From positions 2,170,001-2,234,000 of the forward strand of contig OY969779.1 of assembly GCA_963703015.1 (NCBI GenBank): a stretch of DNA of 64,000 nucleotides. The letters are read 5' to 3'. Made by a program: the position numbers and the translations under genes. The notes beneath the pieces are model-generated. The model saw only the letters and a list, made by a program, of their open reading frames with translations, did not search any database and was not told the origin of the DNA. This DNA comes from Methanobacterium_B sp963703015. Lineage in GTDB: Archaea; Methanobacteriota; Methanobacteria; Methanobacteriales; Methanobacteriaceae. Positions 27,184-35,794 of the stretch are shown here, in pieces. Numbering within the stretch: the stretch's first letter is position 1; the number at the start of each line of letters is the position of its first letter.

Positions 27184-27906
27184 ATGATAGCAATAATATT
27201 AGCAGCCGGAACAGGCACTAGATTAATGCCTTTAACTAAAGATATTCCTAAACCATTACTTGAAATTGGAGATATAAGTTTAATGGAAAGGATGATGATA
27301 ACTTGCATTTCTAATGATGTTAATGAATTTATTATAGTTTTAGGTCACAAAAAAGAAAGAGTTTTAGAGAAAATCGATTATTTAAAAGAAAAATATAATG
27401 TTAAAATAGAATTCATTGAAAATAAAAAATATTCTCAAACAAATACTTCTTGCTCTGTTCATCTGGCAACAAAAGGATTAGATGATGATATATTAATAAT
27501 AAATGGGGATAATGTTGTTGATGAACGTATTATTTCGGGGCTGGTTAAAATCAATGAAACAGCCCTTGTTGTGGATAACTTTAAGGATTTAAATGAGGAA
27601 TCATTTAAGCTTAGAATTAAAAATAATATAATAATGGAAATAGGGAAGGGTATTGATATTGATACTGCTTCGGGAGAATTTATAGGGATTTCAAAAGTCT
27701 CTAAAGACGATTTAAATTTGTTTAATTCGCTTTTAGAGGATTTAATTGCTGAAGATGTTCAAAACTATTATGATTTGGCATATAAAGACTTGAGCAAAAA
27801 ATCCAATATGCAATATTTTTATACAGATGGATTAAAATGGACAGAAATTGATGATAAAAATGATTGGCAATATGCCCATACTCTGATTGAAGAGTTCGAT
27901 GGATAA
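27184..27906 (+). CDS. Nucleotidyltransferase, LicC/CTP-dependent type (candidate CDP-glycerol synthesis)
   Basis: This 240-residue protein has the GT-A-like nucleotidyltransferase signature AIILAAGTGTRLMPLTKDIPKPLLEIG (residues 3-29, shown here in part), a metal/nucleotide region ILIINGDNVV near residue 100 and a C-terminal WTEIDDKNDWQYA. KYSQTNTSCSVHLA near residue 80 resembles phosphocholine cytidylyltransferases of the LicC group. GTG 27175 is in frame but forms part of the ribosome site TTAGGTGA, so ATG 27184 is preferred. Directly following gpsA, it most plausibly couples CTP to glycerol phosphate or a related alcohol phosphate. It is not TagD-like (no HxGH-type cytidylyltransferase motif), so this would be a non-homologous replacement. 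A sugar-1-phosphate substrate remains possible. Confidence 0.72.
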   Translation: MIAIILAAGTGTRLMPLTKDIPKPLLEIGDISLMERMMITCISNDVNEFIIVLGHKKERVLEKIDYLKEKYNVKIEFIENKKYSQTNTSCSVHLATKGLDDDILIINGDNVVDERIISGLVKINETALVVDNFKDLNEESFKLRIKNNIIMEIGKGIDIDTASGEFIGISKVSKDDLNLFNSLLEDLIAEDVQNYYDLAYKDLSKKSNMQYFYTDGLKWTEIDDKNDWQYAHTLIEEFDG

Positions 27907-27932
27907 TCGAACTCTGTTATCATATTTTTTTT
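27891..27932 (+). terminator. Hairpin terminator overlapping the stop codon
   Basis: AGAGTTCGAT (27891-27900) pairs exactly with ATCGAACTCT (27906-27915) across a 5-base loop containing the TAA stop (27904-27906). A run of eight T follows at 27925-27932. It resembles a bacterial intrinsic terminator and is the clearest of its kind in the window. Confidence 0.65.
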
Positions 27933-28331
27933 AAATTGCAGATTTTTTTGATCTTTATAAGTAAAATTGCCCAGATAATATGAATCAAATGTAATAATAA
28001 AATAAATATTTAGATTATCATATGTTTAATAAAATTTGGAATTCTTTTTAATTAAATTGGATTATTCAAGATTTAGTTGATCATAATATCTTTTTTTTGT
28101 AATTTAAATCACAAAATATAGAATTACGTTTATAACAACGTGACGTCAATAACATTTTAATCTAGATTTGGTTTACAAAATTTAATATCACTTCATAAAA
28201 ATTTGAAAGAAAATGATAGAATAATAACTGAATAATTTGACAAAATATCATTAGATAATCCAAATTCACTATTCTTCTTAATGATTATAGATAAACCTTC
28301 AAAATAATAGGGTAATAAGGAATAAAAGAAA
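27933..28331. other. AT-rich intergenic region
   Basis: About 400 bases with no supported coding frame. Several AT-rich stretches could be promoters for the surface protein at 28332, whose AAGGA ribosome site lies just upstream of its ATG. Nothing else is recognisable. Confidence 0.5.
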
Positions 28332-30083
28332 ATGAAAACAAATAAAATAGGAATCGGAAGCTTAAAAATTCCATTGTTAATCATGGGGGCTATTTTTTTA
28401 TTCTTGTTCAGTGTTGGAAATGTTTCAGCTGCTGATAATACAACTCACAATACAATGGTCATTTCAAACAGTTCATCAGTATCTACAGGTGAAGGATTGC
28501 ATAAATCTACAACTCTCCCCTCTAATACAAAAAGCTCAGTAAATTCTGTTAACATGAAAATTAATCAAACACTGCCTGACCCACAGATTTATAAGGACGG
28601 GAATCCTGTATCTCGTGGAGGGTATTCAGCAGGGCATGTTTTCAGGACTATTGCAGATGCTATTGCTGCTGCAAAAAGTGACGATACCATAATGCTTGAA
28701 AATGGTGCAACCTTCCAGGAACATGGTCTTCTCATCAATAAAAATCTGAACTTCAACGTATTTAATAATGGGCAAGCTACAATAGATGGTCAATCTATGG
28801 CCGGAATTTTCATAGTAAATCCTGGTATAACCCTTAATCTTCAAAATATCAATATAAAAAACGGAAAAGCAACCAATGGTGCTGCCATTCTCAATTATGG
28901 AATTATGACCATAACTGGATGTTCTTTTACAAGTAACTATGCAAATGTAGCTGGTGGTGCTGATAATGGTGGTGCTATCTACAATAAACCCAATGGTTTT
29001 ATAGGTGTTTATTACACGAATTTCACAAGTAACCGTGCGAATAGTAATGGTGGTGCTATTTTTAATTATGGCCATTTGAGTGTTAGGGGCTGTGTTTTTT
29101 CAGATAACACTGCACCTAAGGATGGTGGTGCAATCTACAATAATATGGTTAATCGTTTAGTTGTAACAGACAGCACTTTCAACTACAACACTGCTCTATA
29201 TGGTGGTGCTATCTACAACAGTAGAGAAGGTCCATTAGATGTTACTGGCTGCAGTTTCACAGGTAACAGGGCAAGACTTGATGGTGGTGCTATACACAAC
29301 TTTGATGGGGGTTCATTGACAGTTACAAGTAGCAGTTTCACAGGTAACAGTGCTTATGGTGGTGCTGCTATTCATAACACAAGTAATTTAAAGGTGTCAG
29401 GTTGTACTTTCACAGGTAATCATGCAACTTATGGTGCTGCCATTGATAATGTTGATACAGTTAAACAATATACTTTCCAAATTAGTAACAGCAATTTCTA
29501 TAACAATGCTGCAACTGATGGTGGTTCTATCTTCAACTATGTAGCTGGAACTTTGTATATTACGGGATGTACATTTACAGGTAATTCTGCAGCAAGAGAT
29601 GGTGGTGCTATTGTTACAGGCGGTACATTAACTGTAACTGGAAGTAATTTCACAAGTAACAAAGCAGTTTATGGTGGTGCTATCTACAACAACAATGGAG
29701 TTTCCTTAACCATAAAAAACAGTAATTTTACTAGCAACAGAGCAAGCAATATTGGTGGTGCTATCTACAAGAGTGGTGGTAATTTAGGTGTTTATTACTG
29801 CAAATTTACAAGTAATAAAGCGGTTAATGGTGGTGCTATATACAAAAAATATGGTGCATTAACTGTAAGAAACAACAACTTCTCAAGCAATTATGTAACA
29901 AATAATGGTGGTGCTATCTACAAGGATTGTGGTTCTTTAACAGTTACTGGCAACACTTTCACCAAAAATACTGCAAATAAGTATGGTGGTGGCATATACA
30001 CTAAGAATGCAAGTACATATGTTACTTCCAATAAATTTGTTGGAAATAGGGCAGTTAAAGGTGTTAATATGTTCAAAGCATAA
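28332..30083 (+). CDS. Adhesin-like surface protein with polymorphic-outer-membrane-type beta-helix repeats
   Basis: This 583-residue protein starts with a signal peptide (basic MKTNKIGIGSLK, hydrophobic core, SAADN). After a Ser/Thr/Asn-rich linker of about 60 residues, residues about 110-575 consist of about 18 short repeats of the form 'CSFTGNxAxxGGAIYNxxGxLTVTG', which fold as a parallel beta-helix. The protein ends abruptly after the last repeats (GNRAVKGVNMFKA), with no Ig-like domains or membrane anchor, so attachment would need to be by other means. Such proteins are abundant in Methanobacteriales and are taken to mediate contact with surfaces or partner cells. It sits inside the teichoic-acid-like cluster but is probably a separate transcription unit. 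Confidence 0.85.
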   Translation: MKTNKIGIGSLKIPLLIMGAIFLFLFSVGNVSAADNTTHNTMVISNSSSVSTGEGLHKSTTLPSNTKSSVNSVNMKINQTLPDPQIYKDGNPVSRGGYSAGHVFRTIADAIAAAKSDDTIMLENGATFQEHGLLINKNLNFNVFNNGQATIDGQSMAGIFIVNPGITLNLQNINIKNGKATNGAAILNYGIMTITGCSFTSNYANVAGGADNGGAIYNKPNGFIGVYYTNFTSNRANSNGGAIFNYGHLSVRGCVFSDNTAPKDGGAIYNNMVNRLVVTDSTFNYNTALYGGAIYNSREGPLDVTGCSFTGNRARLDGGAIHNFDGGSLTVTSSSFTGNSAYGGAAIHNTSNLKVSGCTFTGNHATYGAAIDNVDTVKQYTFQISNSNFYNNAATDGGSIFNYVAGTLYITGCTFTGNSAARDGGAIVTGGTLTVTGSNFTSNKAVYGGAIYNNNGVSLTIKNSNFTSNRASNIGGAIYKSGGNLGVYYCKFTSNKAVNGGAIYKKYGALTVRNNNFSSNYVTNNGGAIYKDCGSLTVTGNTFTKNTANKYGGGIYTKNASTYVTSNKFVGNRAVKGVNMFKA

Positions 30084-30194
30084 CTTATTTGAGAAGATAA
30101 ACCATGAAATTTTTTTCTATAATATAAATTAATGATTTGAATTGAGGACAAGATAAATAGAATGTCTAAGTTCAAATTAATATTTATTTTTTTA

Positions 30195-31817
30195 TTAAAA
30201 TAAATTTGCACGCCCTAATAGTAAAATAAAATTTAAAGATACGATTAGACTTCCTTTTATCAGGTTAGATGAAATGTATTTTCTTAAATTTTTGAATTTA
30301 TTACTCATTTTACGTAAAGGAGATGTAATTGCCCAAGAATTACTATTTTCATAGTTTTTAATTTTATTTTCATATTCCTCAATCATATTTTGTAATTGGA
30401 TTTTCATTTTTTGTTCCTTTATCAAATTTGAGTTCATATGGGATAATTCCAAATCACTGGATCTTTCAACTAAATTTTCATGATATATATGGTACTGTTT
30501 ATTTTTATTAATCAAATCTTTATATGAAGGACTCCAATCAGAGGTATTCGTTAGTTCATTTGTTAAATAAATATCTTTCCAGCTTACATGACCATTTTCA
30601 ACTATACCGGGACCAACTTTTAAAAATCCATTAAATTCTGCTGTGAATATATATTTAACAGTCACCCATTGGTTCCGGACTTCTCCATTAATATAATTGG
30701 AATATTTGAGGTTCTTATGCCATTTAGAGTCCTTTTTGAATACCTTTGTGGGGTGTTCAAAAATCCTTAAATAAAAAATAGTTTTACTGCCATCAAATTT
30801 AGTATTACTGTCTACATAAACCTTAAAAGATAAATTAACGATTTCTCCCTTTTTTACTTTAATAGGGTTCGATAATATTAAATAATTTTTTTTCTCATCA
30901 AGACTTTTAATATTTATTTCAACTTGATTATCCTTAATATTGAAATTATCATTCCACAAAGACCAATGATCATCACTATTCTCAAAATTTGAGTTATCAA
31001 TCAGATTCATATTAGACTCTTTCTGATTAATTAATCTGTAAAGATTTTCTTGTTGATCTTTTACTATGATGCTGGATAATTCGATGATAAAATTTTCATA
31101 ATATTCCTTTATATAATGTGCAGGATGTTGTCCTTCCCATGGATGGTCTTCAGAAGAAATATAGTCTTCAGTTGATAGATCAATATAATCGAATCCATAT
31201 GTTTTTATAGCGTAGTCATCGAATTTATCCCACATTTCATTCATTCTCTTTATATTCCTGACCGTTACTATTTCTTTAATATTTCCCTGCCTATCTTGGT
31301 AATCTTTAACTGCTCTAGCTTTATTAATTATTATTTTTACATTAGGCTTAATGGTGTTAATAATTTCCACAAATTTATCAAAAGATTTTTTCCATATTTC
31401 AAAATATTCATCTGGATCATCAACGAGATTTAAAAATCTTTTATTTTGAAGCTGAGAATAGAATTTGGTCTTAGCAACCCGACGATAATCATCTGTTAAA
31501 ATATTATCATTTACAATAAAAATTCCATAAAAAATATCCGTACCAAAATCTATTAACAAATAATCTAAATCAGAATTTTGTATCTCTTCCATGTAACTGC
31601 GAGACAATTCCCTTAAAGTTAGATCTGCATCACTAGAGTTTTCAAGATCTATATCTTCCTCGTTAAAATCAATTTTCCCAGAAACTAAACTAGCAAATGC
31701 TATGTGGTTGATGGTTAAATTACAATTAAATAATTTAGTATATCCTGCATTAAACTTTGAATTGAAATTATCCCTTGAAACGCAACTACCAATGATTCCA
31801 ACGTTGATTAATGACAA
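30195..31817 (-). CDS. DUF6270 protein: SGNH-like domain, jelly-roll-like domain, coiled coil
   Basis: This 541-residue protein begins at TTG 31817, 6 bases after GGAGG; a longer ATG start at 31835 would include the ribosome site, and the paralogue next door starts at the matching residue. The N-terminal 250 residues carry GIIGSCVSRDNF, DYLLIDFGTDIF and SSEDHPWEGQHPAHY; the GSC block and the DHP block resemble SGNH-esterase nucleophile and Asp-His blocks. Residues about 270-430 form a beta-rich domain (NLIDNSNFENSDDHWSLW ... VGPGIVENGHVSWKDIYL) like carbohydrate-binding jelly rolls. A coiled coil and the tail SWAITSPLRKMSNK follow. Possible role: esterase or acyl-modifying enzyme of the surface polymer; unproven. 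Confidence 0.7.
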   Translation of the reverse strand: MSLINVGIIGSCVSRDNFNSKFNAGYTKLFNCNLTINHIAFASLVSGKIDFNEEDIDLENSSDADLTLRELSRSYMEEIQNSDLDYLLIDFGTDIFYGIFIVNDNILTDDYRRVAKTKFYSQLQNKRFLNLVDDPDEYFEIWKKSFDKFVEIINTIKPNVKIIINKARAVKDYQDRQGNIKEIVTVRNIKRMNEMWDKFDDYAIKTYGFDYIDLSTEDYISSEDHPWEGQHPAHYIKEYYENFIIELSSIIVKDQQENLYRLINQKESNMNLIDNSNFENSDDHWSLWNDNFNIKDNQVEINIKSLDEKKNYLILSNPIKVKKGEIVNLSFKVYVDSNTKFDGSKTIFYLRIFEHPTKVFKKDSKWHKNLKYSNYINGEVRNQWVTVKYIFTAEFNGFLKVGPGIVENGHVSWKDIYLTNELTNTSDWSPSYKDLINKNKQYHIYHENLVERSSDLELSHMNSNLIKEQKMKIQLQNMIEEYENKIKNYENSNSWAITSPLRKMSNKFKNLRKYISSNLIKGSLIVSLNFILLLGRANLF

Positions 31818-31891
31818 ATTGTCCCTCCAAATCATGAATAATTAAACTTTTTTTCCTGCACTATTAAGATAATAAAAATACATCTATAAAC

Positions 31892-33520
31892 TTATTTTCG
31901 TATATTTTTGATTATGGAACTAATTCTGCGTAAAGGTGAAGTAATTAACCAAGAAGTACTATTTTCATATTTTTCTATTTTATTTTCATATTTTTTAATT
32001 TTATTTTTCAATAGTTTTTCTTCTTTAGTCCTTTTTTTATGGAATTCATATTGTTCTAATGTTAAATTTTGGATTTCCAATGATAAATCTTGGATTTGAC
32101 TCTTTAATTGCTGTTCTTTCTCAAGTTTTTCTTTAATGTTTAAGTTGATATTTGAAAGTTCAGGATCCTCTGATTTAATAACATTCTCTTGAATTAATTT
32201 CATGTTTTTATTCATTATGTCTTTATATGATGGATTCCAGCTCGAATTACTCACATCATTTGTTAAATAGATGTCCTTCCACACAACATGACCATTTTTC
32301 GCTATACCTGGCCCAACCTTTAAAAAACCATTTTTTTTAGCAATAAAAGAATATTTAACTGTTATCCATTCGTTTCTGCAGTTTTCATCTATGAAATTAG
32401 GATAATACAAATTTTCATGCCATTCCGCATCTTTTTGAAAGATTTTTGTTGGATGTTTGAATATCCTTAAATAAAAAATTATTTTATCACTATCAAATTC
32501 TCTATCCGAGTCCACAAATACTTTAAAACTTAAATTATACGCTTCTCCTATCTTAACCTTAATAGGATTGGACAGTAAAATGTTGTATTTATCCTGTTCA
32601 AGGTCAATGTTGTTTATTTCAACTTTATTATCTGCAATCTGGAAATTTGATTGCCAAAAAGACCAGTGATCAGTACCGAATTCAAAATTGGAATTATCAA
32701 TCAGATTCATGTGATTATTTTTTTCAATTGATTTATAGAGGTCTATTTGGGCATTTTGGACTGCAATACTGGATAATTCTGTCATAAAATTTTCATAAAA
32801 ATCTTTAGTATAGTGAACTGCACGAGGCCCACCAAAAGGATGATATTCGTCTGCCAAATAATCTTTTACAGAGAGATCCAAATATTGAAACCCAAATGTT
32901 TTGATACAATAATCATCAAGTCGGTCCCATAATTCATTAATCTCATTTGCATCCCTATCTGTTTTGATCTTCTTTACGTTTCCGTCCTGATCTTTGTATT
33001 GTTCTACAGCTCGTGCTTTGTTAATTAGTATCTTCACGTTGGGCATAATTGATTTGATCAATAAAACAAGTTCATTTAGAGATTTTTTCCAAATTTCAAA
33101 GTATTCATCAGGATTATCGTGTAGACTTAAAAATTTTTTGTTCTCCAATTCAGAATAGAATTTTGTAGTAGCAACTCTTTGATAATGATCAGTAAAAACA
33201 TGATCATTGTCCACCATTACAATTCCATAGTAAACATCGCTATAAAAATCTATTATTAAATAGTCAAGGTCAGATGAATCTTTTAATTCTTCTAAATAAC
33301 TTCTAGACAATTCTCTTTTTACTATCTCAAATTCATCAGGATTATCAATATATATATCTTCTTCATTATACTCAATTTTCCCAGATATTAAACTAGGAAC
33401 GGTTATATGGCCAATATACATCTTACAATTAAATAATCTAGTATAACCTGCATTGAACATAGAGTTGAAATTATCCCTTGAAACACAGCTTCCAATGATA
33501 CCCACATTGATTAATGACAT
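31892..33520 (-). CDS. DUF6270 protein, tandem paralogue of the neighbour
   Basis: This 542-residue protein has the same order of parts as its downstream neighbour: GIIGSCVSRDNFNSMF at residues about 6-21, DYLIIDFYSDVYYG, ILINKARAVEQY, ADEYHPFGGPRAVHY near 230, a beta domain (NLIDNSNFEFGTDHWSFW ... GPGIAKNGHVVWKDIYL), then a longer coiled coil (KEKLEKEQQLKSQIQDLSLE) and a tail with SWLITSPLRRISSIIK. The SW-x-ITSPLR tail also occurs near the ends of other polysaccharide-related proteins. The ribosome site AGGTGG lies 8 bases before ATG. The pair arose by duplication, with most divergence in the coil. Divergent from the glycerophosphotransferase gene at 33790, which fits a shared pathway. Confidence 0.7.
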   Translation of the reverse strand: MSLINVGIIGSCVSRDNFNSMFNAGYTRLFNCKMYIGHITVPSLISGKIEYNEEDIYIDNPDEFEIVKRELSRSYLEELKDSSDLDYLIIDFYSDVYYGIVMVDNDHVFTDHYQRVATTKFYSELENKKFLSLHDNPDEYFEIWKKSLNELVLLIKSIMPNVKILINKARAVEQYKDQDGNVKKIKTDRDANEINELWDRLDDYCIKTFGFQYLDLSVKDYLADEYHPFGGPRAVHYTKDFYENFMTELSSIAVQNAQIDLYKSIEKNNHMNLIDNSNFEFGTDHWSFWQSNFQIADNKVEINNIDLEQDKYNILLSNPIKVKIGEAYNLSFKVFVDSDREFDSDKIIFYLRIFKHPTKIFQKDAEWHENLYYPNFIDENCRNEWITVKYSFIAKKNGFLKVGPGIAKNGHVVWKDIYLTNDVSNSSWNPSYKDIMNKNMKLIQENVIKSEDPELSNINLNIKEKLEKEQQLKSQIQDLSLEIQNLTLEQYEFHKKRTKEEKLLKNKIKKYENKIEKYENSTSWLITSPLRRISSIIKNIRK

Positions 33521-33720
33521 TAATCATCCACCTTTATTGATAATTATTTTATAATCTGTTCAATATCAAATAAAATTCTTATATCAAACCCATTTCAATA
33601 ACTGACTAATTTAATCTTATCAAAATAATATTAAATATATATAACCTATAATTTTATTTACTATTTTTGAGATATACTATTCAACTTAGAATAAAAGTTT
33701 ACGATATAACAAAATTCAGA

Positions 33721-33730
33721 TCTATATAAA
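33721..33730 (+). promoter_or_regulatory. Candidate TATA box of the first glycerophosphotransferase-fold gene
   Basis: TCTATATAAA lies about 60-70 bases before TTG 33790, leaving a leader of about 35-40 bases. Other AT-rich stretches in the region (for example near 33635) are also possible. Confidence 0.4.
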
Positions 33731-33789
33731 TTCACTTTTATGAAAATTTATTAAAAATTTATTTTATTGATTTAATTCTAGGTGGAACA

Positions 33790-35793
33790 TTGAAAGAATA
33801 TATAAAAAAACAAATAAAAAAAATTGTTTTAGGACACACTATAAGATGGACTACAACTGACAATTCAATAATATTCAAATTGGAAGATATGGGGTTTTTA
33901 GGTAAAAAAAATCTATTAATTAAACACCGCAGTACAGGGAAAAGAATTTCTAAACCAGTAAAAGATTCTAAAGTAGAATTATATAACTATGAATTAGAAA
34001 AAATGAGTGAATTAGGAATTTTTGATATTTATTTAAAAGTTAAACTAGGAAAACTGGAATTATTAGAAAGAACAAGGTACGAACCTGAAAATAAGAACTA
34101 TTATCTCCTAGATAAACAAGAAAAAACCATTTTTAGGCCTTATAAAACAGTTAAATATAATCTATCATTTACTTTAAAAGAAGCTCTATTTAATCATGAA
34201 ATAACATTATTAGAATCTGATCAAAATCAAGTACACATGAAAGGAATTGTTAATCTTTTTGATGATTTGATATTTGATTCTGTTGAAATAGCTGCAAAAT
34301 CACAAGATGTTTCTGAAATTAAGTTATTTAAATGTGATTATGAAAAAAAGGGGAACCAAATCTATTTCGAAGTTAAAATCAAATTTGATGTGATAAAAAA
34401 ATATATGAACACAACTTGGAATCTCTATATCCGTTTGAAAAATAATGATATCATACTATACAAAGAATCATTAAAAAGTGGTGACTTTAATAAATTTATT
34501 TCATATGAGGATTTCTATCTTGCTGTTATTAGCAGCAAAATAAGTTCAGATGGTGATAAATTAGAAGATTTGGATGTTGTTAGTTTTTATTATGCTACTC
34601 CTAATACCTATATCAAATTAAGGATAACTACAGAGGAAAAATGGCTTGAAACACTTAAAAATGCCAAAAACAGGACTATATTTGAAAATTGTATTGATGA
34701 AAAGAAGATAGATGAACATTTAATGTTCTTTGAAAGTTTTCATGGCCAGAGTTATTCGCATAATCCCAAATATATATACGAAAAAATGTTAGAGATGGGA
34801 TATGCTAACAAATATAAATTTGTTTGGTCCTATGAAGGGGATTTAGAAATACCTGGAAACCCTATTATTGTTAATCGAGATGAAGAAGATTATTACAAAT
34901 ATTTAGCAACATCTAAATTTTGGATAAACAATATTAGCTTTCCTGTAAAAGAAAAGAGGAAAAACACCATATATTTACAAACAACCCACGGTACTCCTTT
35001 AAAGCGAATGGGAATTGATATTGAAACTGAGTCCTCTAAGATTGTTAAAGGAAATATTACTGTAGAGGCAAAAAAATGGAATTATCTTATCTCCCCAAAT
35101 GATTATTCATATGAAATATTTAAAAGAGCATTCCAGTATGATAAAAAAATTTTAAATACAGGATACCCTGCTAATGATATTTTTTACCGTGACGACTTGG
35201 ATTTGAAAAGATCACAAATTAAATCAAAATTAAATTTGGAAGAAAACAAAAAAATAATACTTTATGCCCCTACATTCAGAGATATTTCTGTAGATAGTGA
35301 AGGAAACCGATATTTTGATCTACAAATAGATTTAGAATCATTATATGAAAATTTTAAAGAAGATTATATTGTTTTGTTAAGATTCCATTATTTAATTTCT
35401 AATGTACTTGAAATAGATAGTAATCTCAAAGATTTTATATATGATGTATCCAAGTATGATGATATACATGAACTATGTATAATATCTGATGTTTTAATTA
35501 CAGATTATTCGTCAGTGTTCTTTGATTTTGCCCATACTAAGAAACCTATACTATTTTTTGCCCCTGATTTTGATGAATATGAATCAACAAGAGGATTATA
35601 TCTTGACTTAAAAAAGGATTTACCTGGCCCTTTGTTATTTGATATGAATGACCTTATAAAAGGGATAAAAGACCTAGATAAAATACAAGAAAAGTTTAAA
35701 GATTCATATGACAAATTTTATAATACATACTGCAATTTAGGGCATGGAGACGCTTCTAAAAAAGTTGTTGATGCATTGATTAACGGTGAATAA
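33790..35793 (+). CDS. CDP-glycerol glycerophosphotransferase-fold protein (TagF-like)
   Basis: The protein has 667 residues. Residues about 1-300 form an uncharacterised beta-rich region. Residues about 310-660 are the Glyphos_transf domain: FESFHGQSYSHNPKYIYEKM near 312, the catalytic-His block TTHGTPLKRMGID near 397, NTGYPANDIFY, LYAPTFRD, LRFHYLIS, and ITDYSSVFFDFAHTKKPILF near 569, ending with DLPGPLLFD. The family polymerises glycerol phosphate (or ribitol phosphate) from CDP-alcohols onto lipid-linked primers. The start is TTG after TAGGTGG. It is followed within 2 bases by a GT2 gene, so the two are probably coupled. Polymerase or primase role is not decided by sequence alone. Confidence 0.85.
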   Translation: MKEYIKKQIKKIVLGHTIRWTTTDNSIIFKLEDMGFLGKKNLLIKHRSTGKRISKPVKDSKVELYNYELEKMSELGIFDIYLKVKLGKLELLERTRYEPENKNYYLLDKQEKTIFRPYKTVKYNLSFTLKEALFNHEITLLESDQNQVHMKGIVNLFDDLIFDSVEIAAKSQDVSEIKLFKCDYEKKGNQIYFEVKIKFDVIKKYMNTTWNLYIRLKNNDIILYKESLKSGDFNKFISYEDFYLAVISSKISSDGDKLEDLDVVSFYYATPNTYIKLRITTEEKWLETLKNAKNRTIFENCIDEKKIDEHLMFFESFHGQSYSHNPKYIYEKMLEMGYANKYKFVWSYEGDLEIPGNPIIVNRDEEDYYKYLATSKFWINNISFPVKEKRKNTIYLQTTHGTPLKRMGIDIETESSKIVKGNITVEAKKWNYLISPNDYSYEIFKRAFQYDKKILNTGYPANDIFYRDDLDLKRSQIKSKLNLEENKKIILYAPTFRDISVDSEGNRYFDLQIDLESLYENFKEDYIVLLRFHYLISNVLEIDSNLKDFIYDVSKYDDIHELCIISDVLITDYSSVFFDFAHTKKPILFFAPDFDEYESTRGLYLDLKKDLPGPLLFDMNDLIKGIKDLDKIQEKFKDSYDKFYNTYCNLGHGDASKKVVDALINGE

Positions 35794-35794
35794 A

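Noticed and set aside
28626..29075. Minus-strand 149-residue frame opposite the beta-helix protein
   Set aside because: Its Thr/Ile-rich composition is the mirror of repeat codons; there is no ribosome site.
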